Shown: positions 32,956-45,800 of the stretch, in pieces
How the letters are laid out: the number at the start of each line of letters is the position of its first letter
How positions within the stretch are numbered: position 1 is the first letter of the stretch
Source: Aristolochia californica
Taxonomy: Eukaryota; Streptophyta; Magnoliopsida; Piperales; Aristolochiaceae
Direction of reading: 5' to 3'
DNA length: 64,000 nucleotides
NCBI GenBank assembly: GCA_029961685.1
Contig: JARWKL010000009.1
Span: forward strand, 25,663,237-25,727,236
Translations under genes and position numbers: made by a program
Notes under the pieces: model-generated
Told to the model about the DNA's origin: nothing
The model's database searches: none
Seen by the model: the letters and a program-made list of their open reading frames with translations, nothing else

Positions 32956-33787
32956 AATGACAGGGGAAGGTGAGAAATTATAGTACTGTAGTTGAGAACA
33001 ACAACTGTGTTCTTCATTCACGTGTCATTTTTGAAGATATTGCAATGAAGATGATGATGAAAACACAACTTGCTGCTACTGTTGCAGTAAGCATGGTGGA
33101 TACAAAATTGCCAGGCATGACCAGAGACCTCGGTCTTCAGGTTCTATTTGTTTGGTTGACTGTTATGCACCTAGCCAATACTACCCAAAAGACTGGCTTG
33201 TTAGGAGCGGAAGGCATAGGTACTTAGCCCAGGACTACAACATCACGGCGGCACACACTAGCGGCGGCCCACTCTCACGATGGCCCACTCTAGTTTTTGC
33301 TAGGTCGCCCCCTCCGCTGGGTCACCCCCTCCCTGCTGGACTCTTCAAGCGCTGCTCAGGACTCTTTGAGCACTGGGATTCGAACTTGCGAGGTAGCGCC
33401 TGCTCTGATACAAAATGTTATGTACCTAGCCAATACTACCCAGAAGACTGGCCTGTTAGGAGCGGAAGGCATAGGTACTTAGCCCAGGATCACAACATGG
33501 ACTGTCTGTAAGGCTGCTATCTTCCAAGAGGAAACTTATGAAAGTGCTGATATAAGCCCAGCAACATGTCCTGTTGTTGTTGAGACCCTTGATTCGTCAT
33601 CTTCTAGTGCAAAGGACAACTTCACTACTCTAAAAGTTAATAGCATGTTGAATAGTAATGTTGATGACAAAAAAATTTAGGCAATCCCTTCAAAGCTCCA
33701 AGCAGTTCTAAAGCAGGCAACTTTACTATCTGACTTCTACCACTCTATTGGTAGTTTGGTTATTCTTAAGGATGAAGGTGGGTGTGA
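32956..33787 (+). pseudogene. Unidentified gene fragment interrupted by a TRIM
   Basis: Coding-like sequence at 32970-33160 (VSMVDTKLPGMTRDLGLQ) continues in frame after the TRIM at 33161-33497 if one target copy is disregarded (KAAIFQEETYESADISPATCP...). It includes a stop near 33678 and then PSKLQAVLKQATLLSDFYHSIGSLVILKDE. I do not recognise the protein. Its open frame across the insertion suggests real exonic sequence. Confidence 0.5.
33161..33497 (-). mobile_element. TRIM T3, complete, 337 bp
   Basis: Two 82-bp LTRs (33161-33242 and 33416-33497, tgttatg...caaca) enclose 173 bp. A PBS complement (gctctgatac, about 33402) adjoins the right LTR and a PPT-like stretch adjoins the left. Flanks ttgac (33156-33160) and tggac (33498-33502) are a 5-bp duplication with one change. 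It has no coding capacity, so it is a terminal-repeat retrotransposon in miniature that needs proteins from other elements. Confidence 0.87.
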
Positions 33788-34101
33788 TGTTCTGGTCCTG
33801 GGTTAAGTGCTTGCCTTTTCACTACCTACCGCACCGGTCTTTTGGGTAGTATTGGCTAGGTGCATAACATTTGGTATCAGAGTGGGTGCCCACATCACGA
33901 GTTCGAATCCCGACGTGACCAAACTTAGCGGAGGGTCGACCTAGAGGCTGGATCAAAATTACTGGTAGGGTCACAAAAGGTGGGTTGGGCCAGTGTTGCT
34001 AGAGTGGGCCGTCGCAAGTGGGCTGTCGTGGACGTCGGCTTGTGAAGGTTGGTGTGATGTTATGGTCCTGGTTTTGGGTAGTATTGGCTAGGTGCATAAC
34101 A
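33788..34101 (+). mobile_element. TRIM T4, plus strand, with a shortened 3' LTR
   Basis: The 5' LTR is 33788-33869 (82 bp, tgttctgg...cataaca), followed by the PBS tggtatcagag at 33872. The internal region has a box-B-like gagttcgaatccc at about 33899. The 3' LTR is 34058-34101, only 44 bp because its middle is deleted. The PPT-like gaaggttggtgtga precedes the 3' LTR, and a near copy also precedes the 5' LTR, hinting at an earlier tandem arrangement. No clear target duplication. Confidence 0.75.
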
Positions 34102-34189
34102 CACACCTTGTTCCTCTTCTCTTCTTCTCTCTACCCAAGATCCTTCTTCCATTTTTCTCCTTTTTCTTTCTCTCTTCCCTTGCTCCGAA

Positions 34190-35935
34190 TATTGGAAGAG
34201 AGATCCTACATTCAACATCTTTCTAGCATTCAAAATTTTATCAAGTTTGAAATGTGAAGTGTGTCAACTGAGCACACCAAAGGACCAAATATTCTCCAAG
34301 TATTTAACTTAAATGTGTTACTCCCTTTTCTTTGATCCACACAAATGCATGGGGACCCTTAAGTGTCTCAAATATTTCTAGAGTTAACTTCTTTATCACT
34401 TTTATTGATAATTTTACTTGTGTCACATGGATATTCTTCTTTAAAGAAGGAACTGAAATTTTATCAATTTTTAAATCATTTCATGCTAAGGTGGCCACTC
34501 AATTTGGTAAGAAAATAAAAGTACTCCGCTCTGATAGTGCCATAGAATATCTATCTAGTCACTTGTCACGAAAATGGCATTATCCATCAAACATCTTGTG
34601 TCTACACCCATCAACAAAATGGTGTAGCAGAATAGAAGAACCACCATCTCCTCGAGATAGCCTGCGACTTATTATTCTCCATGAAAGTACCATACTTCAC
34701 TCGCCACATGCCATACTTACTACGTGCTTTCTCATTAATATATTACCCTTATTCGTCCACGGTCATAAATCCCCATACTCATTATTATTTCCTAATGATG
34801 AACCATTTTCGCTTCCTTTGAGAGTCTTTGGGTGTCTTTGTTCATGTTACCTTACCTCAACAAAGTAAACTTAATCCAAAATCTATCAAATGTATCTTCT
34901 TAAGATAGTCTCACACATAGAAGGAAGTTTTCTAAAATCATATTCTCCAAAGGTTACTTGTATATAAGGATGAGACCTTCTTTGAAGACACTTCATACTA
35001 CTCCAACAATGCTCCTCCCGGTCGCACTTCTGTACAAGCCACTCCTTGACCAGTGGTGCCCCGTGCTACAAAAACTCTTCAAACCCCTGAAGCACTGGCC
35101 GATACCACACCAACGGAGTTTATAGATCCAACTGAGGTAGGTCCATCTCCACCAATTCTTGTTCCATTTGGACCGCAATATGATACTCGGCCTATCGCCT
35201 TAAGGAAAAAACCCAGGTTTGCACTAGGCCCTCTAGTTCTAACCCATATTTAAATTTGTGTCTCACCGTCATTTGTCTTCTTCATGTTGTCAATTTATTG
35301 CATCTATCTCCTCCATCTCTGTTCCATGGTCCTATCAGGAGGCTCTAAGGCATCCAGGATGGAAAACTGCAATGGAAGAAGAATGCAAATACTATATGAA
35401 AATCAGACATTGACTCTAGTTCCTCTTCCTTCAGGTAAGAAACCCATTGGCTATAATTGGGTATATATGGGTAAACATAATCCGGATGGATCGATTGCTA
35501 ACCTTAAGGCACACCTCATTGCTAAAGGCTCTGGTTAGTGCTATGAGATTGATTATGAAGAAACATTCTCTCCTGTGGAAAAATTGAACTTGGTCCGTGT
35601 ATTGTTATCCCTTGCTGCTAATTCCTCTTGGTTGGTCTATTAGCTTGAAGTGAAGATGTTTTCCTAAATGGGGATATTAAAGAAGAAATTTGTATGCAAC
35701 AACCAGCTGGATTTGTGGTTGAGGGGGAGTCGGTATGTTGAATGAGGAAATCTCTATATGGTTTGAAACACTTTGCTCATGTGTGGTTTGATAAATTTAG
35801 AATTCACCGATGTTCAGTAGATCACTTTGTATTTATTAAAGACATCCCCAATGGGAAAGTACTTTTGGTAGTCAATGTTGATGATATTGTCTTAATCGAG
35901 AGTGATTCTAATAGCATTCAAGGTTCCAAAAAACC
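34190..35935 (+). pseudogene. Copia integrase / RT remnant
   Basis: Starts with the integrase zinc-finger end (KCEVCQLSTPK near 34247). The core follows in a frame at 34332-34868 (FITFIDNFTCVTWIFFFKEG, KVLRSDSAIEYLS). Then come the IN C-terminal region and RT (IDYEETFSPV near 35555, LYGLKHFAHVWFDKF near 35755, NVDDIVL near 35875). It is cut at 35935 by the N1 LTR. The protease and gag side is missing. Many stops. Confidence 0.8.
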
Positions 35936-38912
35936 TAGGAACTTTAACCAAATTACATCAATGTCATATCTATGAGAAGACTCTTTATTTACCATCCTGC
36001 CATCTTTGTATGGGCCTGTGGGCCTTCTCCTTAGTCTATGGGCCTTGAGCCCATCTTCTACATCTCTTGGATGTGTGAACCTTCCTTGGTCTTAGGGCTT
36101 GAGCTCATTTTCTAACACACTTGGATGTGTGGGCATTCCTTGGTCGTGTGGGTTTGAGCCCATTTTCCAACACTCCCCCTCAAGCTGGGGGTGAGAGAAC
36201 ATGAACTCCCAGCTTGCTGCAAATGATGTATAAGATACTTTTTGTATAAAATGGTAGTCCTCCATATCTTCTAACACTCCTCCTCACGCTGGTGGCTCTT
36301 CCATGAGGCCCAATTGGCATAAGATAAGTGAGAGTATAATCACTCTAAGCTGTATGACATTGCTCCATACTCCAATAGGGCACACTCCTTTCTTCTGTAG
36401 GTAGTGGGTCTATACGCAATGCTCAGAAGTATAATAAAACTCTTCTATCATCGTGTCCCTCTACAGGACAATGGCTCTCAAGTGGTAGGAGTAATAAATG
36501 CCAATTAAGGGGGTTATGGGTAATTACTCGAAAGATAGTAATAAGCTCCTCCATCATGGTGTCCCAACCCGGGCACCAACTCTCAAAGGTAGAAATGGGT
36601 GATAAGTAGGTAATGCCAGTCATTCTCAAGACGGCGATAAAAGACCCACGGGTATATATATAAAAAAGTCTCAATGGACTTAAAACACCCATATGTATAT
36701 ATGATGGACTTAAAACACCCATATGTATATATGATGGAATTAAACTCCCAACCATAGCAACACTCATAAGGTTACAATAAAGGATGGTAGGAGTAAGGTT
36801 ACTGAGGGCACCACTTCTTCAATAATAATGTCGAATCCAAAAGGACACAATAGCAACAGCTGAAATGGGTCTGGGCCCATATAACTCGAACTAAAATAAT
36901 AAAATCCTTGTAAAATGGCCCATGAAATAATCCGATGCAAGTAACTGTACCAAATAATATGTTGACCAAGGAATAAGCTGTCAATTCTTCAAAAAAATAA
37001 TCTAGCCTGAGATAAAGAAAACTGAGTTGCGCCAAGTCAAATAGTAGATCAATATAGCTGAGTTGCAGAAGAAATAGGTATAGAACTTGTGACCTAGACT
37101 TATATAACCGATGCAAGAAAACAAGTGGGCCAAGTCACTTGACCCGGACCCAAGTTGACCCTGACAGAGTTGACTCGGTTTGAGTTGATCCATCTTGGTG
37201 GGTTAACTCGCTGAATCAACCAGCCTACTTAAGTGGGATTTTAATTCAGAATAGTGTCGTCTTCCCCATAGAAGAGTTGGTACTGAGCAGAAATGGGACA
37301 ATAGAGACGTCTAGAAATAGCAACCAAGCTGGCGGAGAGACTGGTTTATTCATCCAAGGAGGCAGAGAACTTTTCAAAAAAAATTGTAGCGGAGCTAGCG
37401 CATGGGAAATAACCCACAAACCAATTACAAGATTGACATAGATAACTGATGAAATTGACAACTTTCTAGTTTAAGGTAGCCAACCAAGCAGCACTGAGAA
37501 TCTAGTGATTCTAGTAGAGACAATCTCAGAAGGTAATCTGTCATCATATAACGAGCTGGTGATGAACCAGGAAGATCAAACTCAGAAATGCGAGTAGCAA
37601 CAGATATCTCGGCAAAGATAGCTCAGTAATGATCTGACAGAGGCAAAAATAAAGCAGTGAAGGAATAGTTGTTCCAGCCGCAACCTGCTGTCGTCATCCC
37701 CGCTTCTGAATAGAGCGGGACAACTATGAACCACAACATAACATAATCTCAGTAGAAACAAAACAGTATGGCAGAGGAGTTTCTGGAACCAGAAGCAAGA
37801 TCAAGATCAAGATTAAAATTATGGATACCAAACGAAGTAGAGAACCGACGGCTCCTTCTTCCCCACTCGCTTCCAAACAGAGTGGGACAATAGTGAGAGT
37901 AGAGAGATTCCAGAAAAAAGGCTCTTTTTAAGTGGCAATGGAGCTCCTATTTCTATAGAGGAGCAACAGCAAGAGATTCGGTTCCAACTATGAACCAGCG
38001 AGAATAAAAAATAGCATGGCTTCGTCCTCCAGAAAACGGCAATGCAGAGGCTGGTTACAGAAATAGGCAGTGGGATAATAGACAACAACAATAATCTCCC
38101 TCTCGGCTTCCCTTCTATTTCCACAGTGGATAATTTTTCGGATGAGTACCCGGCAGAGAGAGGATTCAAAACCACATTAACGTCTTCTGAAGAAGCCATA
38201 GCGATGAACTCAAAATATTTCAGGAAGATACCCGGATTGACAACAATAGATATGATTTTATCTTTGGAAGATACGAATTATATACTTTCATGAGAAAACC
38301 AGAGAAGCAATCAGAGAGTGAAGAGCAACAAAGTAAAAATACTGAGAATCCAAAAATTTATGGACTAAGTATCCGGGAGAAGAAAAAAAATTATGCTGAG
38401 AATCCGAAGAGAAAAAAATAATCAGGAGATGATGCGGGGGTACGTGCCTAATTAAAAAATTTGGAATTTTAAAAACCATCGCTATGAGTCACAAAAAACA
38501 ATGCTCTGATACCATGTTGATTTTCAGGACTTCATGGATTTAGGTCATGGAGAAAAAGATAAAAGCACCCATCGGAGAAAACAAGAGGAAGAAGATATTA
38601 TGAACTTGATTTCCTAACCCTTCCTACGAAGCTCAATTTATAGATTAATCAAACTATAGTATTATAATTATAACCCAGGAACTTTAACTTAATTACATCA
38701 ATGTCATCTTTATGAGATGACTCTTTATTTACCATCCTACTATCTTTGTATGGGCCTGTGGGCCTTGTCTTTAGTAGATGGGCCTTGAACCCATCTTCTA
38801 CATCTCTTGGATGTGTGGGTCTTCCTTGGTTTTATGGCTTGAGCCCATCTTCTAACACACTTGGATTTGTGGGCGTTCCTTGGTCGTGTGGGCTTGAGCC
38901 CATCTTCCAACA
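35936..38912 (-). mobile_element. N1: non-autonomous LTR element without pol
   Basis: The left (3') LTR is truncated, 35936-36174, and matches the last 230 bp of the right LTR at 38515-38912. The PPT complement ctccccctcaagctggggg is at 36175-36193 and a second PPT-like copy at 36273. The PBS complement gctctgatacca lies at 38503-38514, next to the LTR. The 2.3-kb internal region has no frame that I can assign to gag or pol. The internal sequence is shared with N2-N4. Confidence 0.8.
38515..38912 (-). repeat. N1 5' LTR
   Basis: 398 bp, tgttgatt to ttccaaca. Plus-oriented relatives are at 58341-58738 and 18985-19358, linking this non-autonomous element to the copia LTR family. Confidence 0.8.
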
Positions 38913-40305
38913 TGTGCTATGATGGAAACTTAGTTTAAAACCAAGGTCGATCAGTCCGATAAAGCAAAAGAGTATTTTTCCTCTCCTTTTCAAAAAAATT
39001 TAAAGGAAAAAGGGATCATTCATCAATTGTTTTGTGTTTATACACCTCAACAGGTTGGTAAATCTTAAAGAAAACATCGCCATCTTGTACAGTTTGGCCA
39101 AAAAATTATGTTGTCTATGAATGTTCCTCAGTTTTATTGGCTTTATGTCGTCCTCACTGCTTGTTTTCTATTTCCCATATGCCCTCCAATGTGCTCGAAG
39201 GTGCCACCCCCTTCTCCAAACTATTTCTTGATTCAATTGCCTTCTTGTAGGCACCTAAGGTATTTGGATGCACCTCTTATGTTCATCACTTGGAGCCTTC
39301 CTGGGGTAAATTCCTTGGGTTATTAATTGCATTTTCTTGGGGTATTCCAAAGATAAAAAAGGCTATGTGTGTTACTCTCTTTCCTTGAAGAATATGTTTA
39401 TCTCCGCTGATGTTTCTTTTTTTGAGCATCAACGCTATTTTACTACTAGCTCTCGTCCTAGTTTCTCATCATCTATAGGGATGCCAAAGCAACCTATTCC
39501 GATGGATTATGATTTTTAGAATATGAACCAACTTCTGAAGACCCTCTCTCTCAACCCATTGATCAGTCACCCGTGGTGCCTTCAGATGATCTCAAGATAT
39601 GTTCTCATCCTTCATCTCTAGTAGTTTATGGACCACCTTATGATACTAAGCCTATTGCTCTTCGCAAAGGGCCCCACTCCACTACTATTTGACCTTCATC
39701 CACTTCACACCCAATATATCATTATGTTTCCACTCACCGTTTGTCTCCAAGTTGTGCCTCTGTTTCATCCACGGTGTCTTCTTCCACCATTCCTACCTGC
39801 TATGAGGAGGCTTTCACCGATCTGAGGTGGAAAACTGCCATGGATAAAGAGATTTCGGCTATGTACCACAATTCCACTTGGTATTTGGCCACTCTTCCAC
39901 CACAAAAAAAGGTTGTCGGTTGAAAATGAGTCTTCTCCCTAAAGTATAATCAAGATGGTTTGGTTGCTGGATACAAGGCTCTATTGGTTGCCAAAGATTA
40001 TTTTTTAGTCTTACGATGTTGATTATGATGAAACATTTTCTCTTGTTGCCAAGATGAACTCTATCAGAGTTCTTATTTCTCTAGAAGCCAATTTAAATGG
40101 GAGTTACATAAGTTAGATGTCAAGAATCCTTTCTTTAATTTTATACTCTCTAATACATGTGCCAACCACCTAGTTATGTGGTCGAGGGGGAGAAAGTATG
40201 TCGACTGAATAAAGCAATATATGGGTTAATATAGTTTCCATGGGCTTGGTTTGATAAATTTATCACTATGGATACAAAACATGGGTTCAAGAGGTGTGAA
40301 AGTTG
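38913..40305 (+). pseudogene. Copia integrase / RT remnant
   Basis: Plus-strand copia sequence: end of the integrase core (YTPQQ-like near 39045), integrase C-terminal region (LSMNVPQFYWLYVVLTACF, KKGYVCYS, SADVSFFEHQRYF), and RT start (YEEAFTDLRWKTAMDKEISAM, then STWYLATLPP). It runs to about 40300 with many stops and is cut by the copia LTR at 40306. Confidence 0.75.
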
Positions 40306-40713
40306 TTGAATTTAATACCCCATGATTAGAATCTTGAGCAAAATAAGAGAGTGAGAGAAGAAGAGAAGAAGAGAAGAAGAGAGAGAACTCTGGTAAAGAA
40401 GGGAGAAAGAAAGAAAAGGGAGAGAGCCTTTAGGCTAAGTGAGCTTGGATGAATTTGGAGGGGGAGAGAGACTTGGTGCTCTACTCCAAGCCAAGGGCAT
40501 CTATTTATAGTTTTTAGAGGAATTTACATTGCTTACAATGCCCCTTAAGGCTACAAGCTTCGCATGAGAAAAGACATAAGTAGACATGGTCACCTTGACT
40601 AATTACACCCTTGTGCAATCTTTAAGAGATGATACCTTATTTACAATCATGCCACCCCTCTTGGACGTGTGGGCCTTCTCCATACTCATGAGGGCTTGGG
40701 CCCATCTTCTAAT
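40306..40713 (-). repeat. Copia 3' LTR, minus strand
   Basis: Starts tgttgaattt and ends near cttctaata. It contains an AGA/GAA-rich tract (40350-40400) and a tatttatag block. The PPT complement ctccccttcaagctaggg follows at 40714. Same family as 541-862. Confidence 0.75.
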
Positions 40714-41735
40714 ACTCCCCTTCAAGCTAGGGATGAGAAAACATCATAAATGCCTAGATTGCTATAAATGGTAGATAGGATTTTGTTAGTGATTGGGTTC
40801 ATGAGGATGTCTGCAACTTGTCCTTGTGAGGAGCAATGTCTAAGGGATAATATGTCGGCTTGTAATTTTTCTCGTAAAAATTTGAATCCACCTCAATGTG
40901 TATTGTTCTTTTACGGAAGACTGTATTTGAAGTGATATGAATTATTGCTTGATTGTCACAATATAGATCTATAAAGGCTCCTTTATAGAATCTTAGTTCA
41001 GTGAGAAGAGACCTAATTCATAGAAGAACACTGACTGTGTGTGCCATAACCTTTTATTCTGCTTCTGCACTGGACCTTGCAACCACATTTTGGTTCTTGC
41101 TTCTCCATGTAACCATGTTTCCTCCAACCATTGTACAATACCGCCGAAGTAGATTTTCTGTCATTCGGGGATCCAGCCCAGTCTTCATCCGAGAACCCTT
41201 TTATGTTGAAGTGACCATGGTTCTTATAGAGAAACCCTCTTCTTGGAGCTCCTTTCAAATATCACAATAATCTTTCCAATGCTTTCAAATGAGCAAGTTA
41301 TGGTTTGTGCATGTATTGACTTTTCCGCACTTACTGCATAGAAGATATTTGATCTTGTTATACAAAGATAAATAAGTCTCCCCACAAGTCTTTGTTATTT
41401 CCCGATATCCATATCTTCTCCAGAGCCTGTAGATAATTTAGTACTTGAATTAATGGGGGTATCTCTGGTCTACATCCCATCATTCATGTCTCCTCTAGTA
41501 GATCAAGGGCATACTTGCTCTGAGATAATATAACCCCATGCTTGGAATGTAACACCTCAATACCCAAAAAGTATTTAAGTAGTCCAAGATCTTTTGTCTT
41601 GAATTATTCACATATCTTCAATTTGGTTTTTTGAATGCCATCGAAATCACTGCCAGTTAGGACAATATCATCAACATCGATTGCTAGAATTACTTTCCCT
41701 TTAAAAGTATCTTTAGCTCTTTCACACACTTCCAA
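40714..41735 (-). pseudogene. Copia RNase H / RT remnant, minus strand
   Basis: On the minus strand, 41258-41013 carries the RNase H signature (LKGAPRRGFLYKNHGHFNIKGFSDEDWAGSP). Further right are the RT connection region and a YVDD-like position near 41680. It is broken by stops and ends around 41735. Layout equals 863-1885. Confidence 0.77.
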
Positions 41736-41929
41736 GTTGAACCACCTGAATGATTGACTTTTTATTCCATCCACCTCGCCCACTCCTCCTTTGTTGTTAC
41801 CTCACTCTTCACTGTTACCTCACTCTTCCCCGATATTGAAGGGAAAACAACACTCCTCCCTAGCACCACTCCATAAAACTATATGTCGTTCTTCCTTCCA
41901 TAGTCTTACAAACTTCCCATCAACAATGT

Positions 41930-42820
41930 TGTTACGGTCCTGGGTCATGAATCAAGTAACACGGCGTGGAACGTGAGACTCCAGCACTTGGAATTAAAGC
42001 TCACTTCACATTAAAGGTTTGTACGTGAGTCTTTCTCTTGACCAGTGCTCGGCCAGGAGGAAAACTCCTCTTTTGATGATCCTAACAAGTTGTTGTGAAA
42101 GGTAGGATACCCCACAACAATGCTGAGCTTGCTAGAGTAAGCAGCTCTCTTTTCTTGATCACAGCAAAGAGGGTTTGGCCCTCTTTGTTGCTACTCGAGC
42201 TAAGATTGCAACCTTCTTTCTGAATTAACTTGAAACACAAGTTTGGAATAGATTATTACCTCTTCCTTGCTGGTATGATCAGCTCCTGCGTTGCACCAGG
42301 ACTGCTCGGGGTCTGAGGATGAAGATCCTCACTTTTCTACTCGATAAGGGAGGATTTGAGGCCTCTCTTGCTGCTGTTGCCGAGAAGGAGGAAAGACCTT
42401 CTCTTTGGGCTTAGAAAAGGGGCAGGAAGCTCCTCTTCTTACTTGGGATGCTGGTGAAGGAAGATGGATGAAGATGGATGGCAATGGAGGGTGAAGGATA
42501 TGTTGGATTTTTGGAGTAAACCCTAAACTCGAGATCAAGAGGTGATCTCAGGCTGTTTACTCTAAGTTATTCTAAAATCTCAAAGCTTGCCTCATTCATT
42601 CATTTTTTCCCTTTAAATAGATCATGTCATGGAGTTTTAGGGTTAGGGTTACAATAATTCCCATAATGCCCCTACATATAAAAGTAATTAAAAATGACTC
42701 CTACTTAAAACAATATAAGAAATAAATCCTACTCAAAGTAATATAAGAAATAAATCCTATTGAGTGAGTTGTTGTTACCTCCTTCGTTGTGTGACTCGGT
42801 GTGCTATTGAGTCCACAACA
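41930..42820 (-). repeat. GypsyC 3' LTR
   Basis: 891 bp, tgttacgg to gtccacaaca, followed by the PPT complement tctgcctctccctgg. Its end resembles the GypsyA LTR; the middle is distinct. Confidence 0.8.
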
Positions 42821-45800
42821 TCTGCCTCTCCCTGGAGAAAGAGCTTGTCCTCAAGCTCAAAAGATGGGTAGACTTGTTTGAAGATGTCCACACGTTCCCA
42901 TGTTGCAGCGTTGGGGTCAACGTCCGTCCACTGAACGAGAATCTCTCAATGGTCATTAGTCAGTCGAGCGCATAACACCGCAGCAGGGGTAAGAATAACC
43001 TCACCATTATCAACCGGTGGTAGGAATGGAGTGGATGTAGGCTGCGCCCCGGAATCTGGCTTCAAAAGAGAGACATGAAATACATCATGAAGTTGGGTTG
43101 TGTCTGATAATTTGAGCTGATAGGTTACTGGTCCCACGCTTCGAAGAATGGGGAACGACCCAAAAAAATTGGGAGAGAGCTTATGTCGTGGAGATCCCGC
43201 AAGAGACTGCTCACGGTAGGGCTGGATCCGTAGCCACACATAATCCCCAACCTCAAAAGAGACCTCACGGTGGCCTTTGTCGTAGATATCCTTCATCCGA
43301 ACTTGGGCGCGTCATAGCCGTTCTATGATATTCTGTAGCAGCAGATCCCGATCTAAGAGTGCCTGATCAATCGCGTCCATGCAGTGGACCCTAGGTTGTA
43401 CGAGAGAAGGCGAGGTGGATCCCGGCCATATAGAACCCGGAAAGAAGTGGATGTCAAGGCAGAGTGGAACGAAGTGTTGTAACAGTATTCGGCCCACGGA
43501 AGCCATTGAACCATTGCTGCAGACAATCACCCTCCAAGCACTGGAGATACATCTCGATGGTACGGTTCACCACTTCTGTCAGCCCATCCATCTGCGGATG
43601 ATAGGCAGAGGAGAACGTCAATTTAGTCCCACCCAAGAAAAAGAGTTCCCGCCAAAAGGTGCTCGTGAAAACTGCATCTCGGTCACTCACAATGGATTAT
43701 GGAATGCCATGTAAGCGGACTATCTGCTCCAGGAAAGTCTGAGCAACCCATGTTGCTGTATATGGATGAGCCAGTGGCATAAAATGTCCATACTTGGAGA
43801 ATCTATCAACCACCACGAAAAGTATGGATTTGCCGAAGGACAGGGGTAGACCTTCCACAAAATCCATCAAATGTCGGCCCAAACCTGCATAAGAAGGGCC
43901 AAAGGCTGGAGAAGACTGGCTGGACTCAAGTGCTCGTCTTTGTTACACTGGCAGACCTGACAATCTCCCACATAAGTTGCAATAGAGGGCTTCATGGCTT
44001 GCTAGTAAAAATCAGCTCAAATTCTGTGTAAGGTCTTCTGTATCCCCTCGTGTGTACTATCATGGTAAGCCGAGAGTATAGCTGGAATCAACTCGGACTC
44101 AGGTGGAAGGAAAAGCCACTACTTGTAATAAATAAGTGAATCCTGGATGGACCAATTTGAATTCATTGTCCCTTTCGAAATCTTCTGATGCAATTCCTGC
44201 AGTGCAGAGTCAGTGGCATGTGCATCTCTCACCAAGTCCAAGATGAGAAATCTCGGTTGGCTGATCGAATAGACCGACTGCTGATCCTCAAAACACCGCG
44301 ACAAGGCCTCTTCTGCCTTATTCAATCTCCCCGCATGATATTCAACCGAGAAGTCAAACCCCAACAACTAACTGATACAGTGCTGTTGTGGCGACGTCTT
44401 CAAACATTGTTTCAGTAGGAATTTAAGGCTATAGTGGGCCGTGCGTATGAGAAAAGCCCAACCCCATAGATAAGGACTCCAACGTTGGACCGCCATGGCC
44501 AACCCAATCAATTCACGCTCATAGGGTGCTAGCTTGTGATGGTGGACTGCCAACTGTTTGCTAAAATACGCAATAGGATAGCCCAACTGTTGTAAAACGG
44601 CCCCAATGCCCACGCCCGAAGTGTCGCACTCTACCACAAATAATTCGTCAAAGTTGGGAAGCTATAATACTGGTGCGGATGCGAGAGCAGATTTTAGTGC
44701 CGCAAACGACTAGGTGGTCTCCTCATTCCAAATAAAGGAATTTTTCTTGAGTAGACTGGTCAATGGTGCTGCCACTGGCCCATAGTTCTAAATAAATTTG
44801 CGGTAGTAGCCCGCAAGACCCAAAAAACCCCGTAATGCAGAACAAGACTATGGCTTTGGCCACTCATGAATAACTTGGATCTTCTCGGGATCCACCGTAA
44901 CCCCCTCATGTGAGATAAGCCACATGTGAAGCCGCCAAAGAACACTTGGAATGTTTTAAATAGAGCTGATGTGCTCGTAACAAGTCAAAAACAATCCTCA
45001 AGTGTGCCAAGTGCTCCTCAACCGACTTGCTATATATAAGAATATCATCGAAAAACACAAGAACAAATTTTCGAAAATAGGGGCTAAATACCTCGTTCAT
45101 CAAAGCTTGAAAAGTGGAGAGTGCAATGGATAACCTGAACGGTATGATGACGAACTCAAAGTGGCCATGATGTGTGCGGAACGCAGTCTTCTCAATATCA
45201 AAGGGGTGCATCCAAACCTGATGGTATCACGAACGGAGGTAGAGTTTAGTGAATAACCACGACCCATGTAACTCATCCAGGAGCTCATCCACTATTGGAA
45301 TCGGAAACTTGTCTTTCACTGTCTTCACATTCAACTCCTGATAATCCATGCAGAATCTCCATGTCCCATCATGTTTCTTCACAAGTAAGACAGGTGAAGA
45401 GAACGGGGAGGGACTGGGACGAATAAGACCCTGTTTCAACATCTCCTGGCACTGACGCTCTATCTCGTCCTTCTGAAGGTGTGGGTAACGATATGGTCGT
45501 ACGACCACTACCTCAAATCCTAGTTTCAAACAAATCCTATGGTCATAGTGTCGCAGGGGAGGCAATTCCGAAGGCTCCTGGAAGAGGTCAAAGGACTCCT
45601 CAACCAGACCATCACTTGTACTGTTAGGCTGTTTCTGTGTCTGTAAAGTGTGCATGCGGTGGGCCCTATCCACCTGACAGCCCTGTAAGAGCACTCGACT
45701 ACCGGCCAAATCAAAGCTCATGGTTAAAGCCAAAAAGTCTCATAGAATGGGCCCCAATGTTTGTAACCATTTAATGCCTAATACCATATCAAATTCTGCC

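Noticed and set aside
33895..33930. A tRNA-like T-arm with gttcgaatccc, possible tRNA gene or SINE head
   Set aside because: No acceptor, D-arm or anticodon stem can be assembled around it. It recurs at the same place in each TRIM copy between LTRs, so it belongs to the TRIM.
37819..38199. Minus-strand frame of 126 codons in N1
   Set aside because: No recognisable gag, protease or RT motif, and the homologous place in other N elements is not open. Treated as chance.
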